Shown one piece after another: positions 1-7,112 of a stretch of 64,000 nt of DNA. The position numbers were made by a program, and so were the translations under genes. The stretch comes from a virus. Numbering within the stretch: position 1 is the first letter of the stretch; each line of letters opens with the position of its first letter. Below the pieces are notes generated by a model. The model had not been told where the DNA came from. It did no database searches and was given only the letters and a program-made list of their open reading frames with translations. The stretch spans positions 1-64,000 of IMG/VR virus record IMGVR_UViG_3300022680_000058. One strand, given 5' to 3'.

Positions 1-99
1 AAGAGCCAGAATGAGGGGCGCCAAAATCTCTGGGTCATCCCCGTCTTCGAGGAGATGATCCCAAGCAACTTGGACATCTTCGGGAAGGTCAAAGATCAT
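1..99 (-). CDS. Partial hypothetical protein (runs off left edge)
   Basis: An open frame starts at ATG 99 and continues past base 1, giving 33 residues beginning MIFDLPEDVQVAWDHLLEDG. Its ATG overlaps the TGA of the gene before it (ATGA), the same coupling used throughout this operon, which supports the start. The visible part is acidic and not recognised. Confidence 0.6.
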   Translation of the reverse strand, partial: MIFDLPEDVQVAWDHLLEDGDDPEILAPLILAL

Positions 100-377
100 T
101 GTGACTTTTTGGGAAGCTCATGAGCCCATGGGAAACGAGCGAAACCACCTCTCGGAATGGCGATTTCATGACCTTGAGGAGCGATCTCGATCGTGGTGTC
201 GGGGACGATCCCTTTCGCCAGGAGCTCGCTCATGCGAATTCCCATATCCTCCATCCAGCACGCGTTTTTGATGTAGACGTCGAAGAGTGTCACACGAGTG
301 ACCTCGCCGAGGTAGATCATCCTTCCGTGGAAAAGAAACTTTGCTCCAACCTCGATATCAGTTGTTTCCATACCCAT
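96..377 (-). CDS. Hypothetical protein, 93 aa
   Basis: Small soluble protein beginning MGMETTDIEVGAKFLFHG. I place the start at ATG 377 because AAAGGAG sits 8 nt upstream; a GTG three codons earlier lacks proper spacing. The first half looks like a compact beta barrel (GAKFLFHGRMIYLGEV), the C-terminal part is unassigned. No family recognised. Its stop overlaps the start of the next gene. Confidence 0.65.
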   Translation of the reverse strand: MGMETTDIEVGAKFLFHGRMIYLGEVTRVTLFDVYIKNACWMEDMGIRMSELLAKGIVPDTTIEIAPQGHEIAIPRGGFARFPWAHELPKKSQ

Positions 378-382
378 CTCTC

Positions 383-505
383 TCACTCTCCTTTCAACCG
401 GCGGATGAACTCACCCACCGCACTCCTGAATCTCATGAAACTCGGGCGACTGACCAGCCACCTCACTCCGAACCCGAGAAAGGACACACCAGATCCCAGG
501 ATCAT
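383..505 (-). CDS. Small hydrophobic/basic ORF, 40 aa
   Basis: A 40-codon frame fills most of the gap between two better supported genes. It starts at ATG 505, just inside the stop of the upstream gene, and ends at TGA 383. The product has a hydrophobic N-terminal half (MILGSGVSFLGFGVRWLV) and an Arg/Lys-rich tail, as in small single-pass membrane peptides. There is no strong ribosome binding site, so translation would depend on coupling to the gene before it. It could also be a chance frame. Confidence 0.35.
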   Translation of the reverse strand: MILGSGVSFLGFGVRWLVSRPSFMRFRSAVGEFIRRLKGE

Positions 506-509
506 CAAC

Positions 510-1172
510 TCATTCGCTCAAAGATGCATCCTTCAACTCCATCTCCACGAGGGTGAACCCCTCGACACCTGCTCTGATACTGCTCTCCCAGTCATCGCCT
601 GGAATGGTAATGCCCCTATTCATTTGCCCCATGAGGTCAAACGAGGCGTCTGGGACGTCCCCAAACATGGCATCGTCAGCTTGTTCGAGGTCATCAGTCT
701 GATAGATGACATGCCAGCAATCACCATCCCACGCCTTCAGCTTCACGAACACAGGATCACCGACAATCGAGTTGCCATGCTTCTCCTCGGTTGTCTTGTG
801 CTGAAGGAACCACCTGTGAGCTCCTTCGAGCGTCGCGAAACACCCGACATCACACTTCGCTTTCAGTAACTCCAACTCGGCTTGGCGCCCGATCTCTTCG
901 AGCGTCATCAACACCTCATGGTTGCTTGTTCTGAAAGTCACCGGAATAGACGCCGCGTCAACATTGGCCACAGCATTCTTGATGATGCTGAGCTTGCAAA
1001 GAGCTATCCTGGCGTGATGGGCGAGGTATCCGTTTGAACTCCTCAGCGCCTCATTCTCCGCTTTTAGCCCCCTCTTCTCGAATGCTCCCCATTCCGCCTG
1101 AATGAGCGTCCCCAGGACAAACATTCCGACTCCGACAACGACACAGAACACCACAGAGATTTCGTGTCCCAC
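510..1172 (-). CDS. Membrane-anchored hypothetical protein, 220 aa
   Basis: Start is GTG 1172, with AGGAGG 6 nt upstream. Residues about 5-27 form one hydrophobic segment (VVFCVVVGVGMFVLGTLI), followed by a short coiled-coil-like stretch (EKRGLKAENEALRSSNG) and a soluble domain with several Cys and Trp residues. Topology suggests a single inner-membrane anchor. No family recognised; its position a few kb from the holin and candidate spanin makes a role at the envelope possible but unproven. Confidence 0.65.
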   Translation of the reverse strand: MGHEISVVFCVVVGVGMFVLGTLIQAEWGAFEKRGLKAENEALRSSNGYLAHHARIALCKLSIIKNAVANVDAASIPVTFRTSNHEVLMTLEEIGRQAELELLKAKCDVGCFATLEGAHRWFLQHKTTEEKHGNSIVGDPVFVKLKAWDGDCWHVIYQTDDLEQADDAMFGDVPDASFDLMGQMNRGITIPGDDWESSIRAGVEGFTLVEMELKDASLSE

Positions 1173-1183
1173 AGGACCCTCCT

Positions 1184-1636
1184 CTATCTCGCCGAGAAAA
1201 AGACTTTTCTGAGCTCTTCCACCGCATCTTCGAACTGCTCTTTGCCGATCGAAGAGAACTCCCTCTGACGCTTCCTCAGGCCTTCCAGCTCTGGAGCGAT
1301 TTCCGCATCAAGAGGAATGAGACTGGACTTCATCTCCCTCAGGATCTCTGCCTTGGCCTTTTGGAGACCATCAAGTCTCCTGAGGGTGTGGAGGATCTCC
1401 TTCTCACAGTCTCTAAGAGCTTCGTTGTATCCACGATAGCTCAGAGTGTCGACGTAACCGTCCGTCGACCAGTGCATCGAGTACATCCAGGAGCTGTTGA
1501 TCTTGCTCGCCAACCACCTAAACGTGGAGATATCGTCAGGGATAAGGCTTTCACTGAGCTCCTCTTCTTCTGCTTCAGGGTCGTTACCCTGAGCAACCCC
1601 ACACGACGGACAAAAGGAATCACCGCACATACACAT
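1184..1636 (-). CDS. Small protein with CxC/CxxC zinc-like N-terminus, 150 aa
   Basis: Starts at ATG 1636 with GGAGG 7 nt upstream; a TTG two codons earlier is less likely. The first 14 residues carry a dense cysteine group (MCMCGDSFCPSCG) that looks like a metal-binding knuckle, followed by an acidic linker and a long charged helix. Similar short MCxCGD-type starts recur in phage hypothetical proteins. A promoter is present 40-65 nt upstream (1676-1701), so this gene begins a transcript. Confidence 0.7.
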   Translation of the reverse strand: MCMCGDSFCPSCGVAQGNDPEAEEEELSESLIPDDISTFRWLASKINSSWMYSMHWSTDGYVDTLSYRGYNEALRDCEKEILHTLRRLDGLQKAKAEILREMKSSLIPLDAEIAPELEGLRKRQREFSSIGKEQFEDAVEELRKVFFSAR

Positions 1637-1675
1637 GGCCAACCCTCCAATGAATGCGACCGTTACCCAGGAATC

Positions 1676-1701
1676 ATTATCACTAGATTAGCGTTTGTCA
1701 A
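1676..1701 (-). promoter_or_regulatory. Promoter: TTGACA-N14-GATAAT
   Basis: Read on the minus strand, TTGACA (1701-1696) is followed by a 14-nt spacer and GATAAT (1681-1676). The same spacing and a similar spacer (..ACGCTAATC..) occur at 2365-2390, 33520-33545 and 33626-33651. A predicted transcript start near 1669 leaves a leader of about 33 nt with a good ribosome binding site for the gene at 1636. Confidence 0.6.
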
Positions 1702-2090
1702 CGAGATTTCGGAGAACAACCCTTTTTTACCATACTGCAACGATCTGAACATGTTAGGAACCATGCAAATGTAGAGAGCCCACAAATCACGCATGGTCGG
1801 GTCCCCTCCCTTTCGAGCCTTCGATGGAGAGTCCTGCCCCCTCGCATCTTCTCCTCGAACAGGTTGATGACGAGATACATGTCGTGCTCAGTAGGTGGAG
1901 GAGACACCCTCGGAGAATCAATACATTCGTTGCAGTAGATCGAATCGGGATTCGTAACGACGCCACCACATCCAGCGGCACACCGATCACCGATCAGCAA
2001 TCGGTGGTCCTTGAACCGCTTGTATCCGGACATGGTCCTGACAGGCTCCACGTTGAGCCTGCCAGATGTCCATGACGCCTGCTGTCTCAT
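1698..2090 (-). CDS. Hypothetical protein with two Cys4-type clusters, 130 aa
   Basis: Two cysteine clusters are visible: CAAGCGGVVTNP..YCNEC in the middle and CVICGLSTF..CSDRC near the C-terminus, each with the spacing of a treble-clef or zinc-ribbon fold. An internal ATG at 2033 (MSGYKRFKDHR) is a plausible alternative start, because the first 19 residues are low in recognisable structure; neither start has a strong ribosome binding site. Likely a small zinc-binding protein of unknown role. Confidence 0.6.
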   Translation of the reverse strand: MRQQASWTSGRLNVEPVRTMSGYKRFKDHRLLIGDRCAAGCGGVVTNPDSIYCNECIDSPRVSPPPTEHDMYLVINLFEEKMRGGRTLHRRLEREGTRPCVICGLSTFAWFLTCSDRCSMVKKGCSPKSR

Positions 2091-2092
2091 CT

Positions 2093-2356
2093 CTAAGACT
2101 TCTTCCGAGCTGCCTCAGCCTCTCGGCGCCGCTTCTCTGCCAACCTCATGGATACCTCCTTCTCCATTCCGGTTGGAGCTTCGAGCTTCTTGATCTCCTC
2201 ATACCCAGCCAGAGCTGTGAGATTCAGCTTCGTGGAGAGGTCCCGAAGCTTCGCCACCATCTCCCACAGGATGTACGTCTCGATTTCGAGCCGATCCGCT
2301 CGCTCATTCGCGGAATCCAACTCTTTCTGGAGTTCTTCTACTCTTTGATCTGACAT
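2093..2356 (-). CDS. Coiled-coil protein, 87 aa, possibly leaderless
   Basis: Short helical protein with heptad patterns at both ends (VEELQKELDSANERADRLE and MRLAEKRRREAEAARKK). The ATG at 2356 lies only 9 nt after a TATAAT box (2370-2365), so the mRNA would start within 1-3 nt of the start codon, and no ribosome binding site is present. The -10 box is enclosed by a perfect inverted repeat, so repression is likely. First gene of a short transcript with the Cys-cluster gene behind it. Function unknown. Confidence 0.7.
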   Translation of the reverse strand: MSDQRVEELQKELDSANERADRLEIETYILWEMVAKLRDLSTKLNLTALAGYEEIKKLEAPTGMEKEVSMRLAEKRRREAEAARKKS

Positions 2357-2390
2357 ACGGTCATATTATACCATGACCGTCAACTGTCAA
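2357..2390 (-). promoter_or_regulatory. Promoter TTGACA-N14-TATAAT with operator-like inverted repeat
   Basis: Minus-strand TTGACA (2390-2385), 14-nt spacer, perfect TATAAT (2370-2365). The -10 box sits inside an inverted repeat with 8-bp arms, ACGGTCAT at 2357-2364 and ATGACCGT at 2373-2380. A bound repressor would cover the -10 box and the transcript start. The start codon follows directly. Confidence 0.65.
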
Positions 2391-2398
2391 TCGGTTGG

Positions 2399-3364
2399 CT
2401 ATCGAACGTCGAAAGCGTCGGCGTACTGCCAGGGGATTCGCCTGGTGTTCAAAGCATAGTCGATGTGCTCCATGGAGACCCCAAGTCTCCTGAGCTCCTC
2501 GGTGAAGACTTGTTGTGTCGAGCTCTCATCACCAGCGGCACGAATGAGCTGCCTGAACCGCCTGCTGACAGTCGTCAACGGCTTTGACGTCCTCTCGTCA
2601 GTCTCTGACACTGGACGCCTTCTGACACCCTCTGACGCCTCCTGAATGATGCTGGAGAAGTCGTTGATGAGAGAAGCGTGCTCTGATATGGGATCATCCT
2701 GCTCACTCTCAGTGTCATCCTGGAGAGCCATCGCAAGGATTCCGCCCATCTCCTCCTTCAAGACATTCTTGAGCCAGTCGACATAGTTCTTCTTGTCGAC
2801 GTCTGAGACCTTCTGCTTCGAGTAGACCTTCTGAGACCCGTTCGGACCCTCCACGAAGATCGTCGCCATGAGAGAGCCAGGGTCGAATTCCCAGAAGATA
2901 TCGATGGACCTTTTCGGCTTCTCATCTGAATCGAGGCTGAAAATGTCACGGCTCGCAGAGACGACCTTCCACTTCGCTCCAGTCATTCTGTTGAGCTCAG
3001 CGACGTATTTCTTCGCCACCTTCTTGAGCTTCTCGCCAATTTCTGTCTCTGCTTTGTCGACAACAGCTTGCTGATCCGCGTCAGCCTTCATGAGCGCCTT
3101 CAGAGCGAAGTTCTCATCAAGTTCCTTGCCCATGTCATGGAGAGCCTCACCGATCGCTTTGATCGCTTCACGGCGCCCGAGAGGTTTGGTGTCGTTGTTG
3201 ATGAAATAGCTCCCGTCTCCATCACGATAAGCGGGAACTCCATACACCATACGACGCTCATTCTGTGGAATGGAGAGCTTTTCCCTCACCATATCCTCAG
3301 TCACCTTCTCTTCATTGAGAGGCCCCTCGATGAGGCTCATTAGCTCTTCAGCCAGACGTCTCAT
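2399..3364 (-). CDS. Hypothetical protein, 321 aa (possible packaged protein)
   Basis: Starts at ATG 3364 with GGAG 6 nt upstream. N-terminus MRRLAEELMSLIEGPLNEEK resembles that of the gene at 40333 (MKSLAEELRNIIQG) and contains LIE/G, a hydrophobic-X-Glu site of the T4 prohead-protease type. The middle (about 95-200) is a charged alpha/beta domain; the C-terminal third contains RRFRQLIRAAGDESSTQQVF and may be helical. No family recognised. Association with the tagged protein set is only suggested by the N-terminus. Confidence 0.6.
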   Translation of the reverse strand: MRRLAEELMSLIEGPLNEEKVTEDMVREKLSIPQNERRMVYGVPAYRDGDGSYFINNDTKPLGRREAIKAIGEALHDMGKELDENFALKALMKADADQQAVVDKAETEIGEKLKKVAKKYVAELNRMTGAKWKVVSASRDIFSLDSDEKPKRSIDIFWEFDPGSLMATIFVEGPNGSQKVYSKQKVSDVDKKNYVDWLKNVLKEEMGGILAMALQDDTESEQDDPISEHASLINDFSSIIQEASEGVRRRPVSETDERTSKPLTTVSRRFRQLIRAAGDESSTQQVFTEELRRLGVSMEHIDYALNTRRIPWQYADAFDVR

Positions 3365-3367
3365 TCG

Positions 3368-3871
3368 TCACTCCGTAGCTTGGTCAATAGCCGCCGCGAT
3401 GCCGATGGCAGTAGCTGCTCCAACGACAAAGCCAACCGTGATCCCGATGACACCTTTGTTTTTCTCGAACCACGAGCGCCTGGACTTTTCACGCCAAAAC
3501 TCAATCTCATCGTCAGCGTCTTCGAGTTCATTCTCATAGATCCGGCGCTCCCGATCCATGGTGGACAGATCTACCTTGTAAAGCCCACGAATCTCATCAT
3601 AGGCAATCTTCACCCGAGCTGCCCTGACAGACATCTCCTGTGACATGTAGACACCAGGAGGTGTCTTCTGAGGAGGAGACGCCCCTTCCACAACACACTC
3701 GCTGACAGGGAGAACAATACGCTTGCTTGGAGGGACTTCTTCTGGCAGGTCTGGGAGAGTTTGTGTGAACAGTGGTTCCGGAAGAACTCTCTCTCGTGAC
3801 TCAGTCTGAGCTACAGGAGCTCCACAACATGCCATGGCCAATGAAACAAAAAGACAAACGGCCTTCTTCAT
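3368..3871 (-). CDS. Lipoprotein with C-terminal membrane segment; candidate unimolecular spanin
   Basis: I start at ATG 3871 (MKKAVCLFVSLAMACCGAP), which gives a typical short signal peptide ending in a lipobox-like AMAC; the frame extends upstream but without a signal. After a proline-rich stretch comes a charged helix (RERRIYENELEDADDEIEFW) and then a hydrophobic C-terminal segment near residues 140-162 (GVIGITVGFVVGAATAIGIA). An outer-membrane lipid anchor plus a C-terminal inner-membrane anchor is the architecture of unimolecular spanins such as T1 gp11, which fuse inner and outer membrane in the last step of lysis. The holin-like gene lies about 0.9 kb upstream in the same operon. Assignment rests on topology only. 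Confidence 0.55.
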   Translation of the reverse strand: MKKAVCLFVSLAMACCGAPVAQTESRERVLPEPLFTQTLPDLPEEVPPSKRIVLPVSECVVEGASPPQKTPPGVYMSQEMSVRAARVKIAYDEIRGLYKVDLSTMDRERRIYENELEDADDEIEFWREKSRRSWFEKNKGVIGITVGFVVGAATAIGIAAAIDQATE

Positions 3872-3872
3872 G

Positions 3873-4781
3873 TCAATCACCAACAGATGTATGGAATGAA
3901 AATTCACAACCACCATCTACTGGGCTGAGAATCGCCGCCTGACACTCAGAAAACCATCCATACACGACATGCCCATTTGAGTCTTGGGACCTTGTCTCTG
4001 GAGAGACCTCGAACGCCTCGGAGACCCAATCAGGAACATCACCTTGATAGGACAAGACCTCTCCCGTACCAATCGGGTCCTCAGCATGAGATGTCAACCA
4101 CTGAACTGCCTCAACAAGGGATTGATCAGCAGATTCAATCTGGACGCTCTCCTGCTTCTTTTTCGAGCCGGACTCTTTCGTTTTGACCCATCGTCCGAAC
4201 ACCATCTTCATACCCTTCTTGACGCCATGTTTGGCAAGCTCCTTCGCCGCCTCTTTCCCATGGGATTTGATGATGTCGGAAGCCCTCGATGGGTCTTTGG
4301 AGATCTGATCAAGAGCTTTTCCAGCAATACCTTTCAGCTTCTTCTCGATCCCCTTTTTGGGTTCCTCGCCCTTATCGTCCTTTTCCTCGTCGTCATCCTC
4401 AGCGCCAATCTTTTTCTTGATCTGCTCGGCGCCAGCTTTGACAGCCTCTTTGCCGCCCTCTTTCGCAGCATCGAGAGCTGCCTTACCAACAGCTTTCAAC
4501 GCATCTTTCGCAGCGCTTTTCAGTCGCCCAAGGATTCCTTGACTACCACCATTGTCACACTTGCTCGCTTCGACGAACTCATCAATAGCCTCGAAGACCA
4601 CATCAGAGTCATCCTCTGTCAATCCGTATGACGAGAAGATTCCGACAAACGCTTCAGCGATCATCTCGTCCGAGAAATCACCCACTCTCATGGATTGAAT
4701 GACATCCTCGGACAAGACGTCCAAGAGATGGTCATCAGAATGCTGGCATCGAGCCTCATCCAACCTCTGTGACAACCTCAT
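3873..4781 (-). CDS. Lys/Ala-rich amphipathic protein, 302 aa, with short capsid-tag-like N-terminus
   Basis: Begins MRLSQRLDEARC, closely like MQLSARLLEAMAG at 52228, with an L-D-E/A site. The centre (about 85-215) is extremely rich in Lys, Ala and Gly and forms long amphipathic helices (ALKAVGKAALDAAKEGGKEA) broken by an acidic stretch, then a basic part (GVKKGMKMVFGRW). The C-terminal 70 residues look like a small folded domain. Helices of this type can bind DNA or membranes. ATG 4781 follows GAGGTGAGAG. Probably a packaged or envelope-acting protein; function unknown. Confidence 0.6.
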   Translation of the reverse strand: MRLSQRLDEARCQHSDDHLLDVLSEDVIQSMRVGDFSDEMIAEAFVGIFSSYGLTEDDSDVVFEAIDEFVEASKCDNGGSQGILGRLKSAAKDALKAVGKAALDAAKEGGKEAVKAGAEQIKKKIGAEDDDEEKDDKGEEPKKGIEKKLKGIAGKALDQISKDPSRASDIIKSHGKEAAKELAKHGVKKGMKMVFGRWVKTKESGSKKKQESVQIESADQSLVEAVQWLTSHAEDPIGTGEVLSYQGDVPDWVSEAFEVSPETRSQDSNGHVVYGWFSECQAAILSPVDGGCEFSFHTSVGD

Positions 4782-4794
4782 CTCTCACCTCGCC

Positions 4795-5346
4795 TCACTC
4801 GTCTGAAGAAACCAATGCAGGTGCTGGTACTGGCGGGTCCGACGGAATGACACCATCAGGCTTCGTTCTTTCTTTGTGGAGCCTTGCTTCGAGTAGGTCT
4901 CGGATCGCGTCCTGAGCAAGCGTATCGAGTCCAGCCTCTCCAACCCTTGCCTCAACGTAATCGACAGCCACCTGTAGCTTCTCAGCACTCTCTGTCTTCA
5001 CACCGTCTGACCGGAGAGCTTTTCTCGTCTGCTCCTCAGAGAACGCGACAGCATCCTTGACGATCCGATTGTAGATACTCAAGGCGGCATGCTGTTTGTC
5101 GTCGCTCCACTTCCTTGACAGCTTCCGAATGAGCCATCCACCGAGAACGACAAGAACCGTCTCCAACAACGGAGACACGATCTGAACCAAGAAACTGAGC
5201 AGGACCATCCACCACTCTTGGGTATCTGCCGCCTGCTCCATCGTCAGATTCACATCAACCGGCGGGCAAGGCTGAGCAAACGCCGCCGTGGCAATCAGAG
5301 ACAGCGCTCCAAAAACCAAAATTCCTGCAACCATCCTCCAACTCAT
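4795..5346 (-). CDS. Holin, LL-H-like (holin superfamily VI type)
   Basis: Start at ATG 5346 with GGAGG 6-7 nt upstream. Residues 3-24 are a signal-like hydrophobic segment ending AFAQP; a second, longer membrane segment follows at about 45-72 (LLETVLVVLGGWLIRKL). The cytosolic part has the helical pattern of LL-H holins: IVKDAVAFSEEQTRKAL, then a LDTLAQDAIRDLLEARL helix. Such proteins open the inner membrane at the end of infection. The next genes in the operon include a candidate spanin, consistent with a lysis group; no endolysin is visible in the window. Confidence 0.7.
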   Translation of the reverse strand: MSWRMVAGILVFGALSLIATAAFAQPCPPVDVNLTMEQAADTQEWWMVLLSFLVQIVSPLLETVLVVLGGWLIRKLSRKWSDDKQHAALSIYNRIVKDAVAFSEEQTRKALRSDGVKTESAEKLQVAVDYVEARVGEAGLDTLAQDAIRDLLEARLHKERTKPDGVIPSDPPVPAPALVSSDE

Positions 5347-5451
5347 CACCAACCTCCAACTCCCCAGCTACAGAAACACGTCATACCGAAGAGCACCGAA
5401 GGAAGATACCCCTCGATGCTCGACGGTATAACCAGTGGTCCGGCGAAGTCC

Positions 5452-5709
5452 TTAGACCTCGTTCGCAGCGTCCTCGGTCGTCACGCTGGCGGCATTCGTC
5501 GCGAAGGCAACCGTGATGTCGCCCTTCTTGATCAGATCGTCGAGGTACATCGCAGGGGAGTACCCCTTCGTGAATCCCTCGCCGTACAGATCGGACATGC
5601 TCATACCAGCGACATAGGTTCCAGCCGCCGCCAAGGTCTGCTCGGGGACGAGCCCTTTGAACCCGATGGAAAGACTCGCACCGGACGTGTTCGTGATTGT
5701 CATGATCAT
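5452..5709 (-). CDS. Small beta-rich protein, 85 aa, decoration-like
   Basis: ATG 5709 follows AGGAGGAAAAACACC. The sequence begins ITNTSGASLSI and continues to a conserved-looking tail with an amphipathic stretch (YLDDLIKKGDITVAF). The same pattern (ITN-S...P..T......DL) occurs in the first part of the protein at 39880-40284, so both may belong to a common small phage structural family. A 77-bp gap without a recognisable promoter precedes it. Confidence 0.6.
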   Translation of the reverse strand: MIMTITNTSGASLSIGFKGLVPEQTLAAAGTYVAGMSMSDLYGEGFTKGYSPAMYLDDLIKKGDITVAFATNAASVTTEDAANEV

Positions 5710-5786
5710 GGTGTTTTTCCTCCTACCTACAGGGTCTATTCACCGGACCCTCACCCATACACGAATCCTATCATACCATCACAAGC

Positions 5787-6572
5787 TCAAACAGAGGCAC
5801 CTTTCGAGACCTTCGACCAGTTCTGGTGACCAATCACCCGACCAAACGTGCTCGACATCCTCTCCATGACATCATTGCTGATTGGTTTTCCCGTCGCTAT
5901 CAAGAAAAACGCATCAGAGAATGGGTACCACGCCACAGACGGCTCACCCCACACGTTGACATCGCTTTTCCCGAACTTCTTGACCCAAATTTTCCCAGCA
6001 AATGCATCAATGATGTCTCTGTATCTGTGCTTCCCTGCGATTGGGTCAGCAGAGAACGAATCGTTTATGGGATCATAGAACAGTGCCTTCCCACCAGCAT
6101 CATTCGGGTCCAAAAGAACACTTGTTCGCTCGATGTCTTCGGATAGCCCAGTCTTTTTGATGAAATCGTGAGCTCTCCTGATGGAGTTCAAAAACGGGAC
6201 CAACTCACGATCTGTGTATCCCCACACATTGAGCAGCACCATCTCTCCGACACCAAACGCCGCAGGAACGTCTCCAAGTCCCATCCTCAGAAGTCTCTTT
6301 GTATTGCCAACAGCAGAGGCAAGAGCCCTCACATTCTTTGCCGCGTAGACAGCTCTGGTCTTCGAGTGAGCAACATTGTGAGATTCACGACGAAGAGAGT
6401 CTCGAACCTTCTTGACCTCGGGTCGGACACCCACAAGAGATTCGATCACTGGAACCACTAGACGAGACAACTCAAGTAACTTTTGTCGCCTCGTGCCAGC
6501 AACACTGATCGCTGTCGCGACCTGTTCCAGCTCGGTCTTTATTCTGTCGAGGTTTTGCTGGGAGAGAGTCAT
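5787..6572 (-). CDS. Hypothetical protein, 261 aa
   Basis: Not recognised. I prefer ATG 6572, which shares its A with the TGA of the gene before it (TGATG, as at 47170, 47730 and 48314); an in-frame ATG at 6593 is possible but its purine run is too distant. The first half is helical and basic (VRDSLRRESHNVAHSKTRA), the middle mentions GDVPAAFGVGEMVLLNVWGY, and the C-terminal half is mixed alpha/beta with several Trp. It sits between membrane proteins and the small 85-aa gene. Confidence 0.65.
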   Translation of the reverse strand: MTLSQQNLDRIKTELEQVATAISVAGTRRQKLLELSRLVVPVIESLVGVRPEVKKVRDSLRRESHNVAHSKTRAVYAAKNVRALASAVGNTKRLLRMGLGDVPAAFGVGEMVLLNVWGYTDRELVPFLNSIRRAHDFIKKTGLSEDIERTSVLLDPNDAGGKALFYDPINDSFSADPIAGKHRYRDIIDAFAGKIWVKKFGKSDVNVWGEPSVAWYPFSDAFFLIATGKPISNDVMERMSSTFGRVIGHQNWSKVSKGASV

Positions 6573-6937
6573 CACAGGTTGTTTGCGAGCCATGCCGAAA
6601 TCTGTCGCCTTCCCTCGGCTGGGTCTTCTTGACCTACCTCTTCGATTCTATCAACCTCAGCGCTCTGTGTCTCTGCTACCGCCGCCACTCTGGCCCGCTC
6701 AATCTCTCCTTCGAGCCTCACGCGTTCCACCTGGGTTTGAGCTCTCTCTTTGAATGTCTGCTTCTCTTGTTGCTCTCGTGGGGACTCTACGACCTCCTCA
6801 CGCCTTGGAAGCAACAGCATAAGCAGGAAACCACCTACAGCAGCAGCACCAGCAAGAAACACCCACCAGCGTTCTCTGAGCCATCTCCACACAGAGCTAC
6901 CCACAGAGCGGCCCTCCGTTGCCACTGTTGTAGTCAT
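6572..6937 (-). CDS. Membrane-anchored coiled-coil protein, 121 aa (i-spanin-like topology)
   Basis: ATG 6937 begins MTTTVATEGRSVGSS. One membrane segment (about 24-45, WWVFLAGAAAVGGFLLMLLL) is followed by a charged coiled coil rich in Glu and Arg (VERVRLEGEIERARVAAVAE). N-terminal anchor plus periplasmic coiled coil is the layout of Rz-type inner spanins, but also of many small phage membrane proteins, so the name is not secure. The gene overlaps the zinc-ribbon gene before it by 41 nt and the following gene by one base. Confidence 0.55.
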   Translation of the reverse strand: MTTTVATEGRSVGSSVWRWLRERWWVFLAGAAAVGGFLLMLLLPRREEVVESPREQQEKQTFKERAQTQVERVRLEGEIERARVAAVAETQSAEVDRIEEVGQEDPAEGRRQISAWLANNL

Positions 6938-7112
6938 CCATAGATGTCTCTCGCTGTGGAGGTCGAGACGAACCCATGTCTCCAGTGAGGTATCCACGCC
7001 CCTGACTATCCACGAGCCGACTCTCTCCACAGCTCTGACAGGTGAACTTCTTATTGCCTCCGATGTGGCTTTCAGTGAGCACCATCGGCTTCCCACACGA
7101 CGAACAATTCAT
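6897..7112 (-). CDS. Zinc-ribbon protein, 71 aa
   Basis: Begins MNCSSCGKPMVL with a second CQSCG about 19 residues later: a two-knuckle CxxC...CxxC zinc ribbon, followed by a disordered Gly/Ser-rich tail. ATG 7112 overlaps the preceding stop (ATGA) and has GGAG at 9 nt, so I reject the longer in-frame start at 7133. Small zinc ribbons like this often bind nucleic acid or protein; the role here is unknown. Confidence 0.65.
   Translation of the reverse strand: MNCSSCGKPMVLTESHIGGNKKFTCQSCGESRLVDSQGRGYLTGDMGSSRPPQRETSMDDYNSGNGGPLCG

Noticed and set aside
120-869. 249-aa open frame on the plus strand
   Set aside because: Crosses several minus-strand genes with good starts; no promoter or binding site and His/Pro-rich composition typical of antisense frames.
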